This document shows positions 9,069 through 18,826 of a stretch of 64,000 nt of DNA, piece by piece. Within the stretch, counting starts at the first letter, position 1; every line of letters starts with the position of its first letter. The notes below the pieces were generated by a model, which ran no database searches, was not told where the DNA came from, and saw nothing but the letters and a program-made list of their open reading frames with translations. Location of the stretch: NCBI RefSeq assembly GCF_042675725.1, contig NZ_JBHTJN010000004.1, positions 186,001-250,000 of the forward strand, read 5' to 3'. The DNA comes from Seminibacterium arietis. Lineage in GTDB: Bacteria > Pseudomonadota > Gammaproteobacteria > Enterobacterales > Pasteurellaceae. The position numbers and the translations under genes were made by a program.

Positions 9069-10490
9069 TTATTTTTTCTTCGCTTTTGGATTCGGTAAAT
9101 CTGTTACAGATCCTTCAAACACTTCAGCAGCAAGACCAACAGATTCATGTAAAGTCGGGTGTGCGTGAATCGTTAATGCAAGATCTTCTGCATCACAACC
9201 TATTTCAATTGCTAAACCAATTTCACCTAAGAGTTCGCCTCCATTTGTTCCTACAATTGCTCCGCCAATAATACGATGTGTATTTTTGTCAAAGATCAAT
9301 TTAGTCATTCCATCAGCACAGTCTGAAGCAATTGCTCGACCAGAAGCCGCCCAAGGGAATTTGGCTACTTCATAGTTGATACCTTCCGCCTTACATTCTT
9401 TTTCAGTTCTACCTACCCAAGCTACTTCAGGTTCAGTATAAGCAATTGACGGGATCACTTTTGGATCAAAATAATGTTTTTTTCCTGCGATGACTTCTGC
9501 TGCAACATGCCCTTCATGCACACCTTTGTGAGCGAGCATTGGCTGACCGACAATATCACCAATAGCAAAAATATGAGGTACATTAGTACGCATTTGTTTA
9601 TCTGTGCGAATGAAACCACGTTCATCTACTTCCACGCCAGCTACTTGAGCATCAATCATTTTTCCATTTGGTGTGCGACCAATCGCAACTAATACTGCGT
9701 CATAACGGCGAGTTTCTGTACCTGATTTGCTTTCCATTGATACATAAATACCATCTTCTTTTGCTTCAACCGCAGTTACTTTCGTTTCTAAAAGCAAACT
9801 AAACTTTTTCTCAATACGTTTAGTGTAAATTTGCACCATGTCTTTATCCGCAGCAGGAATAACTTGATCAAACATTTCTACTACATCAACTTTAGATCCT
9901 AAAGCATGATATACTGTTCCCATCTCCAAGCCGATAATGCCACCGCCCATAATTAATAGGTTTTGCGGTACTTCTTTTAACGCAAGTGCATCTGTCGAGT
10001 CCCAGATACGAGGATCTTCATGTGGTATGAATGGTAATTGAATTGGACGTGAACCCGCCGCAATAATCGCATTATCAAAATGAATTGTGGTTTCACCCTC
10101 TTCACCAGCGACTATAATCGTATTTGGACTTGAAAATTTACCAAAACCGTTCACTACTTGAACTTTACGCATTTTCGCCATACCAGCTAAACCGCCTGTT
10201 AACTGAGTAATTACTTTTTCTTTCCAACCACGAATTTTCTCAACGTCTGTATTTGGTTCACCAAATACGATACCGTGTGCAGCTAAGGCTTTTGCTTCTT
10301 CAATTACTTTTGCTACGTGTAACAAAGCTTTAGATGGGATACAACCTACATTTAAACATACACCGCCCAACGTAGAATGACGTTCAACTATGACGGTTTC
10401 TAAACCAAGATCCGCACAACGAAACGCTGCAGAATAGCCAGCAGGACCTGCACCAAGTACAACAACCTGAGTTTTGATTTCTTTATTCAT
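9069..10490 (-). CDS. lpdA: dihydrolipoyl dehydrogenase (E3)
   Basis: Flavoprotein that reoxidises the dihydrolipoyl groups of the pyruvate and 2-oxoglutarate dehydrogenase complexes, passing electrons to NAD. The 473-residue protein has the FAD-binding VLGAGPAGYSAAFR near the N-terminus, the redox-active disulfide GGVCLNVGCIPSK, an NAD-binding GGGIIGLEMG, and the C-terminal HAHPTLHE catalytic histidine motif. It is the third gene of aceE-aceF-lpdA but is separated from aceF by a hairpin, so E3 may be expressed partly independently. Confidence 0.97.
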   Translation of the reverse strand: MNKEIKTQVVVLGAGPAGYSAAFRCADLGLETVIVERHSTLGGVCLNVGCIPSKALLHVAKVIEEAKALAAHGIVFGEPNTDVEKIRGWKEKVITQLTGGLAGMAKMRKVQVVNGFGKFSSPNTIIVAGEEGETTIHFDNAIIAAGSRPIQLPFIPHEDPRIWDSTDALALKEVPQNLLIMGGGIIGLEMGTVYHALGSKVDVVEMFDQVIPAADKDMVQIYTKRIEKKFSLLLETKVTAVEAKEDGIYVSMESKSGTETRRYDAVLVAIGRTPNGKMIDAQVAGVEVDERGFIRTDKQMRTNVPHIFAIGDIVGQPMLAHKGVHEGHVAAEVIAGKKHYFDPKVIPSIAYTEPEVAWVGRTEKECKAEGINYEVAKFPWAASGRAIASDCADGMTKLIFDKNTHRIIGGAIVGTNGGELLGEIGLAIEIGCDAEDLALTIHAHPTLHESVGLAAEVFEGSVTDLPNPKAKKK

Positions 10491-10551
10491 TTTTACCTCG
10501 TTTACCGATTAAAAATTGGGCGATTCGCACCGCACTTTAGAATTTGCAAAA

Positions 10552-10578
10552 AGTGCTTTTCCAACAAGAAAAAGCACT
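10552..10578 (-). terminator. hairpin terminator between aceF and lpdA
   Basis: AGTGCTTTT (10552-10560) pairs with AAAAGCACT (10570-10578), followed on the minus strand by TTTTT. It lies immediately after the aceF stop and before lpdA, so it probably ends or attenuates aceEF transcription. Confidence 0.75.
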
Positions 10579-10587
10579 CAATTTCCG

Positions 10588-12471
10588 TTACATAATTAAA
10601 CGACGAAGATCGCTTAATACGCCATTAATATAGGTAATAAATCTTGCACCATCAGCACCATCAATCACTCGATGATCATACGATAATGATAGTGGTAACA
10701 TTAAACGAGGTGTAAATTCTTTACCATTCCATACAGGTGTCATTTCAGATTTCGATACACCTAAAATAGCGACTTCAGGAGCATTCACTATCGGAGTGAA
10801 ATGTGTTCCGCCAATACCACCAAGACTTGAAATAGTAAAACAACCACCTTGCATATCTGATGCGGTTAATTTACCTGCTCGAGCCTTTTTCGAAATTTCT
10901 GCCAACTCACGAGAAAGCTCAATTACACCTTTTTTATTTACATCGCGGAATACAGGTACAACTAAACCATTTGGCGTATCTACTGCAACACCAATATTAA
11001 TATACTTTTTCAAAGTTAAACGCTGACCATCTTCAGATAGTGAACTGTTAAAACGTGGATAAGCTTCTAATGCTTTTGCAGCTGCTTTCATAATAAACAC
11101 TAATGGAGTGATTTTTACATCCAGTTTTTGTTTTTCTGCTAACACATTTTGCTGTTTGCGGAAAGCTTCTAATTCTGTAATATCTGCTTTATCCCATTGA
11201 GTGACATGAGGTATCATCACCCAGTTACGATGTAAATTAGCACCCGAAATTTTTTGAATACGTCCTAATTCTACTTCTTCAGTCTCACCAAATTTACTGA
11301 AATCTACTTTCGGCCAAGGTAATAAGCCTAAGCCCGCTCCATTTGCGACAGCTGTACTTGGTTGTGCTGATACACTACCACTTTCTACTGCTTTAATTGC
11401 AGCTTTTACATAAGCCTGTACATCTTCTTTAAGAATGCGTCCTTTACGACCAGTGCCTTTTATCTTATCAAGATTTACCCCAAATTCACGGGCTAAACGA
11501 CGAACTACAGGGGTCGCATGAGCAAAAGTTTTACTTGATGTTATTTCACTTTGATCTGCCACTTGTGTACTTGTTGATGTGGTTGGTGCTGGTTTTTCCA
11601 CCGCACTTTGAATTTCAGGAACGGAAGCAGGAGCAGATGTAGCACTTACGACTTCAAACTTCATAATCAATGAGCCCGTTGAAACTTTATCACCAGATTT
11701 CACTAAAATTTCTTTTACTACACCAGCAAAAGGTGAAGGGACTTCCATTGAAGCTTTGTCACCCTCAACTGTAATCAAAGATTGTTCTTTTGTTACTGAA
11801 TCACCTACTTTTACCATAATCTCAGTAACATTTACTTCATCACCACCAATATCAGGCACATTAACATCTTTCACTGCTAATGAAGTTGAAATAGATGAAT
11901 TTGATGATACAACTGATTTTTCCTCTGCAGTTTGCTCTGTTGTGACTAGACCCGCAACTTCAAATTTCATTACTAATGATCCTGTTGAAACTTTATCGCC
12001 AACTTTGATTAAAATCTCTTTCACAACACCTGCTGTTGGTGCAGGAATTTCCATTGAAGTTTTATCACCTTCAACGTTCAAGATAGATTGATCTGCAACA
12101 ACACTGTCACCTACTTTCACCATGATTTCAGTAACATTAACTTCATCGCTCCCAATGTCAGGCACGCTAATTTCTACTACAGAAGCTACCGCACTTTGTA
12201 TAGAAGCTACAGACTCAGATTGTTCTGTAGCACTTTCTTGTCGTTCTTCTAGCACAAACATTGGTGTACCAGTAGAGACTTTATCCCCTACTTTTACTAA
12301 CACGTTTTTAATTACTCCAGCTACTGGGGAAGGGACTTCCATTGAAGCTTTATCGCCTTCTACATTAATCACTGATTGTTCCACTTCAACGCTGTCACCT
12401 GCTTTTATCATCACTTCAGTAACAGTCACTTCATCTCCACCAATGTCTGGAATTTGAATTTCTTTTGACAT
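10588..12471 (-). CDS. aceF: dihydrolipoyl acetyltransferase (E2 of pyruvate dehydrogenase), three lipoyl domains
   Basis: Core enzyme that transfers acetyl groups from E1 to CoA. I start it at ATG 12471 (MSKEIQIPDIGGDEV), which has AAGGGC upstream. An apparent 29-residue extension runs into an intergenic inverted repeat and is not credible. The 627-residue product has three tandem lipoyl domains, with lysines in GDKASMEV, GDKTSMEI and GDKASMEV. Alanine/proline/threonine-rich linkers follow, then a peripheral subunit-binding domain (ATPVVRRLAREFGV) and the catalytic domain ending in DHRVIDGADGARF. E. coli also has three lipoyl domains; from memory the H. influenzae Rd protein is shorter. Confidence 0.97.
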   Translation of the reverse strand: MSKEIQIPDIGGDEVTVTEVMIKAGDSVEVEQSVINVEGDKASMEVPSPVAGVIKNVLVKVGDKVSTGTPMFVLEERQESATEQSESVASIQSAVASVVEISVPDIGSDEVNVTEIMVKVGDSVVADQSILNVEGDKTSMEIPAPTAGVVKEILIKVGDKVSTGSLVMKFEVAGLVTTEQTAEEKSVVSSNSSISTSLAVKDVNVPDIGGDEVNVTEIMVKVGDSVTKEQSLITVEGDKASMEVPSPFAGVVKEILVKSGDKVSTGSLIMKFEVVSATSAPASVPEIQSAVEKPAPTTSTSTQVADQSEITSSKTFAHATPVVRRLAREFGVNLDKIKGTGRKGRILKEDVQAYVKAAIKAVESGSVSAQPSTAVANGAGLGLLPWPKVDFSKFGETEEVELGRIQKISGANLHRNWVMIPHVTQWDKADITELEAFRKQQNVLAEKQKLDVKITPLVFIMKAAAKALEAYPRFNSSLSEDGQRLTLKKYINIGVAVDTPNGLVVPVFRDVNKKGVIELSRELAEISKKARAGKLTASDMQGGCFTISSLGGIGGTHFTPIVNAPEVAILGVSKSEMTPVWNGKEFTPRLMLPLSLSYDHRVIDGADGARFITYINGVLSDLRRLIM

Positions 12472-12510
12472 GCTTTTGCCCTTATTTTTTCGTCGATCAA
12501 CGTTAAAATA

Positions 12511-12558
12511 TTGTCTCAAATTCACCGCACTTGCTTGTATTATTAAAATTTGAGACAA
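12511..12558 (-). repeat. 12-bp perfect inverted repeat enclosing an uptake signal, aceE-aceF gap
   Basis: TTGTCTCAAATT (12511-12522) and AATTTGAGACAA (12547-12558) are exact reverse complements. The 24-base loop carries one complete uptake signal (12524-12532). On the minus strand the structure is followed by TATTTT. It could be a partial terminator, an RNA processing or stabilising hairpin between aceE and aceF, or a remnant small element. Confidence 0.7.
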
Positions 12559-12593
12559 CTGTCATTTCAATTTATGCTCAATTACCTATAGCA

Positions 12594-15257
12594 TTATGCG
12601 TAAAGTGGATTCATTTTTTCTGCATCAATACCATATTTTTCAATAGCTTGAGCTACAACTTTAGTATCCACAGCTCCCTGTTTTGCTAACTCTGTTAATG
12701 CTGCAACTACTACATAATGAGCATTTACTTCAAAGTGTTCACGTAAATTCTCACGACTATCAGAACGACCAAATCCGTCAGTACCTAGCACACGATAGCT
12801 TTGTGCAGGTACATAAGCACGTACTTGATCAGCATAGAGTTTTACATAGTCAGTCGCAGCTACTGCTGGAAACTCGTTCATAACTTGAGCAATATAAGGA
12901 ACTTTAGCTTTTTCCATTGGGTGTAATAAATTCCAACGATCAACATCTGCACCGTCACGGGCTAATTCAGTGAATGAAGTCACACTGTAAACATCTGAAC
13001 TTACACCAAAATCATTCGCTAATAATTTAGCTGCTTCACGTACATGACGTAAGATCGAACCAGAACCCAATAATTGTACTCTTGCTTTGTCTTGTCCTGT
13101 CACTGTTTCAAACTTATAAATCCCTTTGCGAATCCCCTCTTCTGCACCTTTTGGCATTGCTGGTTGATCGTAGGTTTCATTCAAAGTTGTAATATAGTAA
13201 TAAACATTTTCTTGTTCAGGACCATACATGCGACGAACACCATCTTGTACAATAACAGGTACTTCAAAAGCAAATGCTGGATCATAGGAAATACAATTTG
13301 GCACTACCGCAGACTGAATATGACTATGACCATCTTCATGCTGTAGCCCTTCTCCATTTAATGTCGTACGACCTGATGTACCACCGATCATAAAACCGCG
13401 TGCTTGTTGATCGCCTGCTGCCCACATTAGATCGCCAACACGTTGGAAACCAAACATAGAGTAATAAACAAAGAATGGAATCATCGGTACATTGTTGGTT
13501 GAATAGGATGTAGCCGCTGCTAACCAAGATGCTGTAGCCCCTTGTTCATTAATTCCCTCTTGCAATACTTGACCATCAACTGCTTCACGATAATAAGAAA
13601 CTTGCTCGCGATCTTGTGGAGTATAATTTTGACCGTGCGGATTATAAATTCCCACTTGACGGAATAGCCCTTCCATACCAAAAGTACGAGCTTCATCAGC
13701 AATGATTGGAACAATATGTTTACCAATAGATTTATCTTTAAGTAACACATTTAAGGTTCTTACAAAGGACATTGTTGTTGAAATTGGACGATTTTGAGCT
13801 TCAAGCAATGATGCAAAATCATCTAGAGTTGGCACTTCAAACGGATAATCAAAACGTGGTAAACGACTTGGTAAGTAACCGTTTAAAGCTTGGCGATGTT
13901 CATGCAAATATTTATATTCTTCAGAATCTTTTTCAAATTTAATATAAGGTAATTTTTCAATTTCATCATCGGTAATGGATAAACAGAAACGATCACGCAC
14001 ATGTTTAACGCCTGACATATCCATTTTTTTAACTTGGTGAGCAATATTTTTACCTTCCGCAGCTTCTCCCATACCGTAACCTTTAATAGTTTTCATTAAA
14101 AGCACTACTGGTTTTTCTTTTACTTGTTTTGCTTTGTTAAAGGCTGCAAATACTTTTAATGGATCATGTCCACCACGATTTAATGCCCAAATTTCATCAT
14201 CAGTCATTTCAGCTACAAGTGCTGCTGTTTCAGGATAACGACCAAAGAAATGTTGACGCACATAAGCTCCATCTTTTGATTTGAAAGTTTGATAATCACC
14301 ATCAACTACTTCCATCATTAATTGTAATAAGCGACCTGTGGTATCACGCTGTAATAAACGATCCCAGCGACGTCCCCAAATTACTTTGATAACTTCCCAA
14401 CCTGCACCGTTAAACATACCTTCAAGTTCTTGGATAATTTTACCATTACCACTAACAGGACCATCTAAACGTTGTAAATTACAGTTAATAACAAAAATTA
14501 AGTTATCTAATTTTTCACGTGCAGCAAAAGCTATTGCACCACGAGATTCTACTTCATCCATTTCGCCATCACCTAAGAAAGCATAAACGGTTTGATCAGA
14601 AGTATCTTTTAAGCCTCGATTATGTAAATATTTTAAGAAACGTGCTTGATAAATTGCATTCAATGGTCCTAACCCCATTGATACTGTTGGGAATTGCCAA
14701 AACTCTGGCATTAATTTCGGATGCGGATAAGAAGAGATACCTTTACCATCCACTTCTTGACGGAAATTATCTAGTTGTTGCTCAGTCAAACGTCCTTCTA
14801 AAAATGCACGAGCATAAATTCCTGGCGAAATATGTCCTTGAAAATAAACTAAATCACCACCGTTTTTTTCGGTACGAGCTTTAAAGAAATGGTTAAAACA
14901 GACTTCATAAATAGTTGCTGAAGACTGAAATGAAGACATATGACCACCTAACTCTAAGTCTTTTTTAGATGCTCTTAATACCATCATTATAGCATTCCAG
15001 CGAATGGCACCACGAATGCGGCGTTCTAAATCTAAATTACCAGGATAATTTGGTTCTTCTGAGGCTGGAATGGTATTGATGTAGTCAGTTGTTACGCCTG
15101 TAGGTAACGATACTGAGTTTGCTCTTGCACATTGCATTAATTGCTCAATAATAAATTGTGCTCTTTCAACACCTTCCTCACGAATGACTGAGTCAATTGC
15201 CAATAACCATTCATTAGTCTCGACTGGATCTACGTCATACTTAACCATATCTGACAT
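12594..15257 (-). CDS. aceE: pyruvate dehydrogenase E1 component, homodimeric
   Basis: Thiamine diphosphate enzyme that decarboxylates pyruvate and reductively acetylates the lipoyl groups of AceF. The 887-residue length is that of the homodimeric E1 class. The thiamine diphosphate motif is visible as GDGEMDEVES followed about 25 residues later by NCN. The N-terminus (MSDMVKYDVDPVETNEW) resembles other AceE proteins, and AAGGAAAAAACT precedes the ATG. It heads the aceE-aceF-lpdA group. No pdhR regulator gene is adjacent, unlike in E. coli. Confidence 0.98.
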   Translation of the reverse strand: MSDMVKYDVDPVETNEWLLAIDSVIREEGVERAQFIIEQLMQCARANSVSLPTGVTTDYINTIPASEEPNYPGNLDLERRIRGAIRWNAIMMVLRASKKDLELGGHMSSFQSSATIYEVCFNHFFKARTEKNGGDLVYFQGHISPGIYARAFLEGRLTEQQLDNFRQEVDGKGISSYPHPKLMPEFWQFPTVSMGLGPLNAIYQARFLKYLHNRGLKDTSDQTVYAFLGDGEMDEVESRGAIAFAAREKLDNLIFVINCNLQRLDGPVSGNGKIIQELEGMFNGAGWEVIKVIWGRRWDRLLQRDTTGRLLQLMMEVVDGDYQTFKSKDGAYVRQHFFGRYPETAALVAEMTDDEIWALNRGGHDPLKVFAAFNKAKQVKEKPVVLLMKTIKGYGMGEAAEGKNIAHQVKKMDMSGVKHVRDRFCLSITDDEIEKLPYIKFEKDSEEYKYLHEHRQALNGYLPSRLPRFDYPFEVPTLDDFASLLEAQNRPISTTMSFVRTLNVLLKDKSIGKHIVPIIADEARTFGMEGLFRQVGIYNPHGQNYTPQDREQVSYYREAVDGQVLQEGINEQGATASWLAAATSYSTNNVPMIPFFVYYSMFGFQRVGDLMWAAGDQQARGFMIGGTSGRTTLNGEGLQHEDGHSHIQSAVVPNCISYDPAFAFEVPVIVQDGVRRMYGPEQENVYYYITTLNETYDQPAMPKGAEEGIRKGIYKFETVTGQDKARVQLLGSGSILRHVREAAKLLANDFGVSSDVYSVTSFTELARDGADVDRWNLLHPMEKAKVPYIAQVMNEFPAVAATDYVKLYADQVRAYVPAQSYRVLGTDGFGRSDSRENLREHFEVNAHYVVVAALTELAKQGAVDTKVVAQAIEKYGIDAEKMNPLYA

Positions 15258-15504
15258 AGTTTTTTCCTTACTTTGTTAAGTTAAAATTCAGCTTGAATTT
15301 GCTATATTGACAAAAACAAGCAACGGATAAATAACTAAAAAATTGTAATTAGATTAAATTAGTTGCTATTTTATAGCACTTCCAACAACATTACAAATAT
15401 TTAACAATTTTAATAAATATTATTAGATTTTTTTAAAAAAAGATAGTAATTTTTTAATAAGAATGATCATCTAATTACAGATAAGAATTGACTTTGTAGA
15501 AATA

Positions 15505-15531
15505 AAAAAGCCCGTCTGAAACGAGCTTTTT
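15505..15531 (-). terminator. terminator of mscL
   Basis: An 11-bp stem (15505-15515 with 15521-15531, one G-U pair) with a 5-base loop is followed by a T run on the minus strand. The remaining bases between this hairpin and the aceE start (about 15260-15500) are AT-rich and hold no gene that I can see. Confidence 0.85.
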
Positions 15532-15546
15532 AACAAAAACAAGCGG

Positions 15547-15951
15547 CTATTTTTTCAATAGGTCTCTAATTTCCGCCAATAGTTTCTCTTCATTTGATGG
15601 TTCAATCGGTGCAGGTTCTGGAGTTGGTTCTTCAGCTGGTTTTTTCAACTTATTAAGTGCTTTTATCATTAAGAAAATTGCAAAAGCAATAATAATAAAA
15701 TCAAATACATTTTGAATAAAAGCACCGTAATTTAAAGTAACTGCAGGTATATCGCCAACTGCATCTTTTAGTACAATATGCAAATCTTTGAAATCAACAC
15801 CACCTGTTAAAATACCTAAAACAGGCATAACTACATCACCGACAAGGGAACTCACAATTTTACCGAAAGCACCACCAATGATAACCCCCACAGCCATATC
15901 TACAACATTACCACGCATGGCAAACTGTTTAAACTCTTGAATAAAACTCAT
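15547..15951 (-). CDS. mscL: large-conductance mechanosensitive channel
   Basis: Homopentameric inner-membrane channel that opens under membrane tension to release solutes during hypo-osmotic shock. The 134-residue protein has the conserved N-terminal amphipathic helix and first membrane helix (FKQFAMRGNVVDMAVGVIIGGAFGKIVSSLV), a periplasmic loop, a second membrane helix (FDFIIIAFAIFLMIKAL) and a charged C-terminal bundle (EEKLLAEIRDLLKK) preceded by a proline/glutamate-rich segment. It is followed by a clear terminator and lies downstream of trkA. Confidence 0.96.
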   Translation of the reverse strand: MSFIQEFKQFAMRGNVVDMAVGVIIGGAFGKIVSSLVGDVVMPVLGILTGGVDFKDLHIVLKDAVGDIPAVTLNYGAFIQNVFDFIIIAFAIFLMIKALNKLKKPAEEPTPEPAPIEPSNEEKLLAEIRDLLKK

Positions 15952-16066
15952 AAAATTCTCCTTTTTAATAAAGCTGATACAGAGTTATTCTAGAAAAGGG
16001 GACGTTGTAAGTATATTTATTTTACATTTAATTACATATAATTACAAAATCATAACAATACTATAA

Positions 16067-17443
16067 TTAAATAAAAAAAGCACTCGGTTGGAATAATTTT
16101 TCAATCTCTGATATATGTTTTTTATCCGACACATATACTATGACATGATCATATTCTTGGATAATCACGTTTTTTCGAGCAATTAGTACTTCACCATCAC
16201 GTAAAACCGCACCAATAATGACCCCCATAGGTAATTTCAGTTCAGCAATTTTACGTCCCACAACATTAGATGTGCTACTTTCACCATGTATAATAATTTC
16301 TAAGGCTTCTGCCCCGCCATGTCGTAACGATACTACAGTGGCTATATCACCTTTTCGAATATGTCCTAACAATGCAGAAATTGTTGCTTGTTGAGGTGAA
16401 ATCGCATTATCAATTGTTCCGCCTTGAATTAAATTAATGTATGCCATTCTTTGAATCAGTACCATCGCTTTTTTAGCACCTAATCGTTTTGCCAAAAGAG
16501 CGGACATAATATTTGCTTCATCATCACTAGTTAAAGAAAGAAAAACATCAATATTTTCAATATGTTCCTCAAATAATAAGGATTCATCCGAAGCATCGCC
16601 ACAAAATACTAATGTTTTAGCTAAATGCTCAGCAAACATAGCTGCTCTTTCAGCATTACGCTCAATTAATTTTACTGTACATTGATCTTCAAGGGCTTTT
16701 GCCACCCCAATCCCTATATTGCCACCACCAATAATCATAATTTTTTTATAAGGTTTCTCAAGGCGTTGTAACTCACTCATTACAGCTTTAATGTTAATAG
16801 TCTCGCAAATGAACGTTACTTCATCGCCTGCTTCAATAATAGTTGAACCTTGTGGGCGAATCACTTTACCTTGACGTAAAATAGACACAACACGGCAATC
16901 TATGTGAGGCATATGATCTTTTAAAGCCGATAATGCATAGCCAACTAAAGGACCTCCATAATAAGCTTTTGTTACGACAATACTTATTTTTCCATTTGCA
17001 AAATGTGAGACCTGTAAAGCACCTGGATAATCAATCAAACGAGTGATTTCATCTGTTACTAATTTCTCAGGAGAAATAATGTGATCAATAGGAATAACAT
17101 CAGGGTGAAATAATTTATCTCGTTCTCTTAAATATTCTGCATTTCGAATACGAGCTATTTTTGTCGGTGTATTAAATAATGTATAAGCAACTTGGCAGGA
17201 AACAATATTGGTTTCATCAGAACTCGTTACTGCAACTAATAAGTCAGCATTAGCCGCACCTGCTTCTCGCAAAATTTTTGGTGAAGACGCATTTCCTTTA
17301 ATTACTCTTAAATCATGTTTATCTTGTAAAAAGGCTAAACGATCATATTTATTATCAATTAATGTAATATCATTATCTTCACTAACAAGATTTTCTGCTA
17401 AAGTCGTGCCAACTTGTCCAGCACCTAAGATAATTATTTTCAT
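16067..17443 (-). CDS. trkA: Trk potassium uptake regulatory protein TrkA
   Basis: Cytoplasmic NAD-binding regulator that gates the Trk potassium channels. The 458-residue protein is a tandem of two RCK (TrkA-N plus TrkA-C) units. The first begins with ILGAGQVGTTLAENL at residue 4 and the second has MIIGGGNIGIGVAKAL at about residue 235. It follows rsmB with a 33-base gap, the same rsmB-trkA-mscL order as in other gammaproteobacteria. Confidence 0.96.
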   Translation of the reverse strand: MKIIILGAGQVGTTLAENLVSEDNDITLIDNKYDRLAFLQDKHDLRVIKGNASSPKILREAGAANADLLVAVTSSDETNIVSCQVAYTLFNTPTKIARIRNAEYLRERDKLFHPDVIPIDHIISPEKLVTDEITRLIDYPGALQVSHFANGKISIVVTKAYYGGPLVGYALSALKDHMPHIDCRVVSILRQGKVIRPQGSTIIEAGDEVTFICETINIKAVMSELQRLEKPYKKIMIIGGGNIGIGVAKALEDQCTVKLIERNAERAAMFAEHLAKTLVFCGDASDESLLFEEHIENIDVFLSLTSDDEANIMSALLAKRLGAKKAMVLIQRMAYINLIQGGTIDNAISPQQATISALLGHIRKGDIATVVSLRHGGAEALEIIIHGESSTSNVVGRKIAELKLPMGVIIGAVLRDGEVLIARKNVIIQEYDHVIVYVSDKKHISEIEKLFQPSAFFI

Positions 17444-17476
17444 TTCACTCTGAGCCTAGCTATTGTTAAATTTAGT

Positions 17477-18826
17477 TTATTTTACTCGTTTTCTCAATTT
17501 TGCATAATAGAAACCATCTCCACTGTTCTCCGTGGGAAAAAATTGGTAGCCAAGCATATTTTCTTGCAATGGAAATAGCAACGGTTCTAATATCGCATCA
17601 GATTGTGATTGCAAAAAAGCACTAATCTGTTGATGATTTTCTTCTTGTAGAACAGAGCAAGTAGCATATAGCAACACGCCTCCCTCTTTCAAGAGAGACC
17701 AAAGAGTCGTCAAAATTTGTTTTTGTAATTGGACTAATTCTTCAATATCTTGATCTCGACGTAACCATTTTATATCAGGGTGGCGACGAATAATGCCCGT
17801 TGCAGAACAAGGAGCATCAAGTAAAATTTTATCAAACTGTACCGCACTTTCTCCTAAAAAATCAGTTACTTGATTGAGCCACGAAGTAGGGTTAGTTGCA
17901 TCGCCTTGAATCACTAAAGCGGTCTGTTGTAATCGTTGTAAATTTTGATTTACTCGCACTAGACGGTTTTGTTCAATGTCCAACGCCACTACTTTTCCTT
18001 TAGGAGCAAGCTCTAAAAGATGCGTAGTTTTACCACCTGGTGCAGCACAAGCATCTAGAATCAATTCATCATTCTGAGGTTCAAGTAACGAAGCTGCCCA
18101 CTGTGCATGCAAATCTTGCACAGTTACCCAACCTTCAGTAAAGTGTGGTAGATTTTCTACTGAACTTGGCTGACTAAGCCGTACTGATTGTCTCCCCTCT
18201 GCGATTCCTTTAACACCAACTTGCTCTAATAATTGAATATAATGTTCTGAGTTACTGTAATTTTGATTTATTCGTAACCACATTGGCGGTTTTTGATTAT
18301 TAGCCTCAATAATCTCTCGCCAATTTGAATAATATTTTTTTAATCGATTAATAAACCAATCTGGATGTAAAGTATGCCAATTCTGATCTACTTTAGCTAA
18401 AATTCCTGTTTTCTCACGCAAAAAGCGACGCAAAACAGCGTTTACTAAATTTTTAAATGCACCGACATTCAGACTTTCTGTCCCTTTTACAACTTCATCA
18501 ACTGCAGCATGAGCAGGAACACGTAAATATAATAGTTGATATAAACCCACTAATAGCAAGCAATGTACAATTCGCTTTTTACCTTTTAATGGATTATCTA
18601 GTAACATAGCGATAATGCTGTCTAAACGAGGTAAAACACGACAAACGCCAAAACAAATTTCTTGTAATAAAGGTAAATCTTGTGGTTTTATTTTACTTTG
18701 TTGTTCAGGAATAAGTGTAGATAAAGATTTTCCTTGCTCTAAGACAAGAAAAAGTAATTGAGCAGCTAAAGCCCGCACAGAAAGCTTTACTGTTTTTTGT
18801 CTATTCTTTTGTTTTGCCATTTTCAT
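17477..18826 (-). CDS. rsmB: 16S rRNA m5C967 methyltransferase
   Basis: Methylates C967 of 16S rRNA using S-adenosylmethionine. The N-terminal NusB-like RNA-binding domain covers about residues 15-150. The methyltransferase domain has DACAAPGGKTTHL (cofactor loop), DAPCSATGIIRRHPDIKW and the catalytic YATCSV. The start at 18826 overlaps the fmt stop as TAATG, implying translational coupling. An ATG two codons later is an alternative. Length is 449 residues, usual for the family. Confidence 0.96.
   Translation of the reverse strand: MKMAKQKNRQKTVKLSVRALAAQLLFLVLEQGKSLSTLIPEQQSKIKPQDLPLLQEICFGVCRVLPRLDSIIAMLLDNPLKGKKRIVHCLLLVGLYQLLYLRVPAHAAVDEVVKGTESLNVGAFKNLVNAVLRRFLREKTGILAKVDQNWHTLHPDWFINRLKKYYSNWREIIEANNQKPPMWLRINQNYSNSEHYIQLLEQVGVKGIAEGRQSVRLSQPSSVENLPHFTEGWVTVQDLHAQWAASLLEPQNDELILDACAAPGGKTTHLLELAPKGKVVALDIEQNRLVRVNQNLQRLQQTALVIQGDATNPTSWLNQVTDFLGESAVQFDKILLDAPCSATGIIRRHPDIKWLRRDQDIEELVQLQKQILTTLWSLLKEGGVLLYATCSVLQEENHQQISAFLQSQSDAILEPLLFPLQENMLGYQFFPTENSGDGFYYAKLRKRVK

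Noticed and set aside
12472..12558. 29-residue N-terminal extension of aceF
   Set aside because: It lies in the intergenic inverted repeat, lacks similarity to AceF, and a good ribosome binding site precedes MSKEIQ.
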